A stretch of DNA of 64,000 nucleotides from Clostridiales bacterium UBA6114 (GTDB lineage Bacteria > Bacillota > Clostridia > Oscillospirales > Butyricicoccaceae): assembly GCA_002423435.1 (NCBI GenBank), contig DIWE01000009.1:55804-119803 (forward strand), read 5' to 3'. The notes beneath the pieces are model-generated. The model was not told the DNA's origin. It was given only the letters and a program-made list of their open reading frames with translations, and ran no database searches. Within the stretch, counting starts at the first letter, position 1; every line of letters begins with the position of its first letter. A program made the translations under genes and the position numbers. Of the stretch, positions 60,440-64,000 are shown piece after piece.

Positions 60440-61660
60440 ATGAAATATGTTGTCATACTCGGCGACGGGATGGCCGACTATCCGGTAAAGGAACTCGGAA
60501 ACAAAACGCCCCTCCAGGTGGCCCACAAGCCGAACATGGATTATCTTGCGTCGCACGGCCGGTCCGGCCTCGTCAAGACCGTGCCCGAGGGAATGCCCCC
60601 CGGAAGCGACACCGCGAACCTCTCCGTCATCGGCTACGATCCCGCGCTTTATTATTCGGGCCGTTCGCCGCTCGAGGCGGTCAGCATGGGAATCGACCTT
60701 TCGGAGCAGGACGTCACCTTCCGCTGCAACCTTGTGACGCTGACCGGGGCCGAGAACTACGAAGACGCGATCATGGTCGACTACAGCGCCGGGGAAATAC
60801 CGACCGCCGAGGCCGCCGAGCTCATAGAGTTCTTAAACGATCAGTTTCAGAGCGATACCCTCCGCCTTTACCCCGGCATCAGCTACCGCCACTGCCTCGT
60901 GCTGAAAAACGGCAAAACCGGCGGCTATCTCACCCCGCCGCACGATATCTCCGACCGGATCGTCGGCGAGTACCTCCCGGCGGGAGAAAACGAAGCCCTG
61001 CTCATCGACCTGATGAAGCGGTCCCGCGATCTTCTGTCCGAGCACCCGGTGAACATAAGCCGCATGAAGCGCGGCCTGCCCCCCGCAAACTCCATCTGGC
61101 TCTGGGGCGAGGGCCGAAAGCCGCTCCTGCCGTCGTTTTATGATAAGCACAAAATCCGCGGCGCCGTCATCTCGGCCGTCGACCTGATCAAGGGGATCGG
61201 CATCTGCGCCGGCCTTAAGAGCATCGACGTGGAGGGTGCGACCGGCAACATGCAGACGAACTTCGAGGGCAAGGCCGACGCCGCGATCGACGCGCTTCTA
61301 AACGGGCTCGACTTTACATACGTGCATATCGAGGCGCCCGACGAATGCGGGCACCGCTACGAGATCGGGAACAAGGTGCGCTCCATCGAGCTGATCGACC
61401 GGAAAATCGTCGGCCCGATCAAGCAGGCGCTCGACAATGCCCGGGAGGACTATCAGATGCTGGTGCTCCCCGACCACCCCACTCCCCTTTCCCTTCGCAC
61501 ACATACGTCCGACCCGGTGCCGTTTGTCCTGTACCAGAGCAGAAACCAGGTCACCTCGGGCGTCACACGCTACGACGAGCAGTCGGCGAAAAAATCCGGC
61601 ATTTTCATTCCGAAGGGCTGCCTGCTTATCGACCTTCTGATCCATGGAATAAAAGAATAA
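60440..61660 (+). CDS. apgM: Cofactor-independent phosphoglycerate mutase, archaeal type
   Basis: A 406-residue metal-dependent enzyme of the alkaline phosphatase superfamily. It has the metal-binding start VVILGDGMADYP, the nucleophile in GMPPGSDTANLSVIGYDP, VHIEAPDECGHRYEIGNKV and LPDHPTPLSLRTHTSDPVPF. It interconverts 2- and 3-phosphoglycerate. The ApgM form is shorter than the bacterial GpmI (about 510). A homoserine kinase role (ThrB2 type) has been suggested for some members and is an alternative. Confidence 0.9.
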   Translation: MKYVVILGDGMADYPVKELGNKTPLQVAHKPNMDYLASHGRSGLVKTVPEGMPPGSDTANLSVIGYDPALYYSGRSPLEAVSMGIDLSEQDVTFRCNLVTLTGAENYEDAIMVDYSAGEIPTAEAAELIEFLNDQFQSDTLRLYPGISYRHCLVLKNGKTGGYLTPPHDISDRIVGEYLPAGENEALLIDLMKRSRDLLSEHPVNISRMKRGLPPANSIWLWGEGRKPLLPSFYDKHKIRGAVISAVDLIKGIGICAGLKSIDVEGATGNMQTNFEGKADAAIDALLNGLDFTYVHIEAPDECGHRYEIGNKVRSIELIDRKIVGPIKQALDNAREDYQMLVLPDHPTPLSLRTHTSDPVPFVLYQSRNQVTSGVTRYDEQSAKKSGIFIPKGCLLIDLLIHGIKE

Positions 61661-61667
61661 AAACCCC

Positions 61668-61718
61668 GGGGGATGTCGCGAAATGCATGAACATGCACTT
61701 CACGGCATCCCCCTTTTT
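61668..61718 (+). terminator. Terminator after apgM
   Basis: GGGGGATG (61668-61675) pairs with CATCCCCC (61706-61713); the inner part (GTGAAATGCA-like) is also largely self-complementary. TTTTT follows. Confidence 0.85.
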
Positions 61719-61757
61719 GTTTTGGCCTCCAAAATGTTCCGCAGGGCCCTTGCACCG

Positions 61758-61786
61758 TTGCGTGCGTGCGAAATAAATACTATAAT
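61758..61786 (+). promoter_or_regulatory. Promoter of mtnA
   Basis: -35 TTGCGT (61758-61763), 17-bp spacer, -10 TATAAT (61781-61786), about 85 bases ahead of the gene. Confidence 0.6.
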
Positions 61787-61872
61787 AAACAGTGTCGGCT
61801 TGAGCCATATAAGCTTTTGTAAACAAAACGTTTTGATCTGTTCTGTATATATAAGGGAAAGGATGTCTGGCG

Positions 61873-62952
61873 GTGATCGGTATGAATCGGAATACATCCG
61901 TTGAGCTTCAAACGGTCGCACTCGACGACCGCGGCGAAGCGCTTGTCGTCGTCGACCAGACGAAGCTGCCCGGAAGTCTTGAGTTTGTTTCCTTAAAAAC
62001 GCAGCGCGAGATATTCGACGCCATCTGCGCACTTAAGGTGCGCGGCGCGCCCGCGATCGGCGTCGCGGCGGCGTTTGGCCTTTACCTCGCGGCAAAGGAC
62101 ATCCGCGAGACGGAGTTTGACCCGTTTTTCGATAAGCTGTCGGACGCCTGCGCATATTTAAGCTCGGCGCGCCCGACCGCCGTCAATCTGTCCTGGGCAC
62201 TTTCGCGCCTGATGCAAACGGCGCAGGGTTTAAAAGACCGCCCGGTCGCCGAAATAAAGGAGCGCTTAAAACAGGAGGCCCTGAAAATCAAGGAGGAAGA
62301 CGAAGCCGTCTGCCGCAAGATCGGCGAGCACGCTCTGACCCTGATCAGGCCGGGCGACGGCATACTGACCCACTGCAACGCGGGCAAGCTCGCGACGGCG
62401 GGGTACGGCACGGCGCTTTCCGCAATCTATCTCGCGCAGGAGCGCGGCTACCATCTGAGGGTGTTCGCCGACGAGACCCGCCCGCTTTTGCAGGGGGCGC
62501 GCCTGACGGCCTTCGAGCTTTCGGCGGCGGGCGTCGATGTGACGCTTATCTGCGACAGCATGGCGTCGGTCTTGATGAAAAACGGCCTCGTCCAGGCCGT
62601 TTTCACAGGCTGCGACCGGGTCGCGGCGAACGGGGACGCCGCCAACAAGATCGGCACGTCCGGCCTCGCGGTTTTGGCGGAGCATTACTCGGTCCCCTTC
62701 TATATCTGCGCGCCGACGTCGACCATCGACCCCGGCTGCCCCAGCGGCGCCGACATCCCGATCGAGCAGCGCCCGCCGGAAGAGGTGACCGAGCTGTGGT
62801 ACAAGGAGCGCATGGCGCCCGAGGGCGTCAAGGTGTTTAACCCAGCCTTCGACGTGACCGACGCGTCGCTGATCCGCGCGATCGTGACCGAGCGCGGTAT
62901 TTTGTATCCGCCGTTTCATAAAAGCATTCCACCGCTGTTTGGGCGTCTGTGA
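61873..62952 (+). CDS. mtnA: S-methyl-5-thioribose-1-phosphate isomerase
   Basis: A 359-residue enzyme of methionine salvage in the eIF2B-like fold. Conserved segments: DALKVRGAPAIGVAAAFG-like ALKVRGAPAIGVAAAFGLYL, ILTHCNAGKLATAGYGTALS with the catalytic Cys, FADETRPLLQGARLTAFEL, FTGCDRVAANGDAANKIGT with the catalytic Asp and PSGADIPIEQRPPEEVTE. The GTG at 61873 with AAAGGA is preferred; an ATG three codons in is possible. Other salvage genes are not seen nearby; a methylthioadenosine shunt role is also possible. Confidence 0.93.
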   Translation: MIGMNRNTSVELQTVALDDRGEALVVVDQTKLPGSLEFVSLKTQREIFDAICALKVRGAPAIGVAAAFGLYLAAKDIRETEFDPFFDKLSDACAYLSSARPTAVNLSWALSRLMQTAQGLKDRPVAEIKERLKQEALKIKEEDEAVCRKIGEHALTLIRPGDGILTHCNAGKLATAGYGTALSAIYLAQERGYHLRVFADETRPLLQGARLTAFELSAAGVDVTLICDSMASVLMKNGLVQAVFTGCDRVAANGDAANKIGTSGLAVLAEHYSVPFYICAPTSTIDPGCPSGADIPIEQRPPEEVTELWYKERMAPEGVKVFNPAFDVTDASLIRAIVTERGILYPPFHKSIPPLFGRL

Positions 62953-63000
62953 GCAGACGCCCGGGCCATTATGATAAAGAAAGAATTTTCGAGGTGCCGT

Positions 63001-64000
63001 ATGTCACAAGTCTTCCGCTGTTTTACTGAAAAAAAGCCCGGCTTTGATATCGAGGCCAAAGAGGTGTATTCCGACCTGTCAAAGACCCTTTCCATAAAAG
63101 GGCTTGACTCGGTCCGCCTGTTTTGCCGCTACGACTGCGAGGGGATCGACGAGGAGCGCTACGCTCTCGCGAAAACAACGGTCTTTTCGGAGCCGATGTG
63201 CGATATCTGCTGCGACGAGGAGATGCCGCCCCTCCCCGAGCCCCGCCGTATCCTCGCGATCGAGCCGCTGCCCGGACAGTACGACCAGCGCTCCGATTCC
63301 TGCGCGCAGTGCATCCAGCTTCTTTGCGGCGGCGACCGCCCGCTCGTGCATGCGGCAAAGGTCTATGTTTTCTCCGGCCAGCTCTCCGGCGACGATTTTG
63401 AGCGGATCAAACGGCATCTCATCAATCCGGTGGAGGCGTGCGAGGCGTCGCTTCAAAAGCCCGCGACGCTTTTTAAGCAGTATCCCCTCCCCGAATCGGT
63501 GGAGACGCTCGCAGGCTTTATCGGCCTGTCCTCGGACAGGCTTCGGGAGGTTCTGGACATTTACGGCCTCGCCATGGATTTTTCCGACCTTTTGTTTTTG
63601 CAGTCGTATTTCAAGGAGGAGGAAAAACGCGATCCGACGATCACCGAGGTGCGCATGATCGATACCTACTGGTCGGATCACTGCCGGCACACGACCTTTC
63701 TGACCGAGCTTAAAAACGCGGATATCCGGGACAAGGACGTCCTCGGCGCATATCGGAGCTACCTGTCGGTGAGGGAGGAGCTTTACGGGGAGGCGGCGAA
63801 AGACCGCCCCGTCACCCTGATGGACATGGCGACCTGCGCGCCGAAGCTCCTAAAAAAGCGCGGGTATCTGAAAAATCTCGACGAATCGGACGAAATCAAC
63901 GCCTGCTCCATCAGGATCAGGGCCGACCGCGGCGGCAATAAAGAGGATTGGCTCCTGATGTTCAAGAACGAAACCCACAACCATCCGACCGAGATCGAGC
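63001..64000 (+). CDS. purL: Phosphoribosylformylglycinamidine synthase, N-terminal part (runs off window)
   Basis: A frame open from ATG 63001 (GAGGTG before it) to the window edge, 333 codons. It shows the long-form PurL N-terminal domain, the linker with MIDTYWSDHCRHTTFLTELK and, at the edge, FKNETHNHPTEIE, the start of the first AIRS-like catalytic domain. Long-form PurL carries the glutaminase domain at its C-terminus, outside the window. It makes FGAM in purine synthesis. Confidence 0.92.
   Translation, partial: MSQVFRCFTEKKPGFDIEAKEVYSDLSKTLSIKGLDSVRLFCRYDCEGIDEERYALAKTTVFSEPMCDICCDEEMPPLPEPRRILAIEPLPGQYDQRSDSCAQCIQLLCGGDRPLVHAAKVYVFSGQLSGDDFERIKRHLINPVEACEASLQKPATLFKQYPLPESVETLAGFIGLSSDRLREVLDIYGLAMDFSDLLFLQSYFKEEEKRDPTITEVRMIDTYWSDHCRHTTFLTELKNADIRDKDVLGAYRSYLSVREELYGEAAKDRPVTLMDMATCAPKLLKKRGYLKNLDESDEINACSIRIRADRGGNKEDWLLMFKNETHNHPTEIE

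Overview
The window reads as chromosome of an anaerobic, spore-forming Firmicute of the class Clostridia, probably an Oscillospirales/Ruminococcaceae-type organism (inference). The support is moderately high GC, SD-led genes, an archaeal-type split glutamate synthase, pyruvate phosphate dikinase beside a Na+-pumping biotin decarboxylase, ECF transporters, a TPP riboswitch, Pho regulation and a spoIIID sporulation gene.

Layout. 1-2953: end of a sigma-like factor and an ABC export module. 3133-4531: a Cys-rich small protein, then tepA-ylzJ. 4562-4723: a MITE-like element abutting a nitroreductase. 5299-9161: a complete ECF transporter with a DUF4430 lipoprotein. 9486-12989: tadA and a riboswitch-controlled thiamine-precursor ABC transporter. 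13249-20118: a degenerate MetH-like protein, an S41 protease, argS, a DUF1934 protein, murI and ddl (all minus). 20418-28511: ppdK, an oxaloacetate-decarboxylase-type Na+ pump, putP and secG. 28591-32476: phoR, phoP-type regulator, phoU and pstB without pstSCA. 51117-64000: corA, a MacAB-like efflux set, an SLH protein, a two-component system, apgM, mtnA and the start of purL.

The central discovery is that spoIIID, the mother-cell sporulation regulator, is split in two. Its N-terminal 38 codons lie at 50811-50924 and its C-terminal 51 codons at 33069-33223, both on the minus strand and in the right order. The halves meet at an identical 12-bp sequence (33224-33235 and 50810-50821) that falls in the same codon phase. 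Recombination there would delete 17,586 bp and give a seamless 89-residue SpoIIID. The intervening DNA encodes a large serine recombinase, and its two ends carry matching inverted arms like a serine-integrase attP. This is the architecture of the B. subtilis skin element, but in spoIIID instead of sigK.

The 17.6-kb element carries a TAXI-TRAP transporter with a two-gene Tm-1-like system, the recombinase and a 51-residue partner, and an array of nine back-to-back hairpins. It also carries the cell's nitrogen-assimilation set: an AmtB-PII fusion, five glutamate synthase subunits, glnA and an ANTAR regulator. If excised in the mother cell only, these genes would be lost from the terminal cell and kept in the spore.
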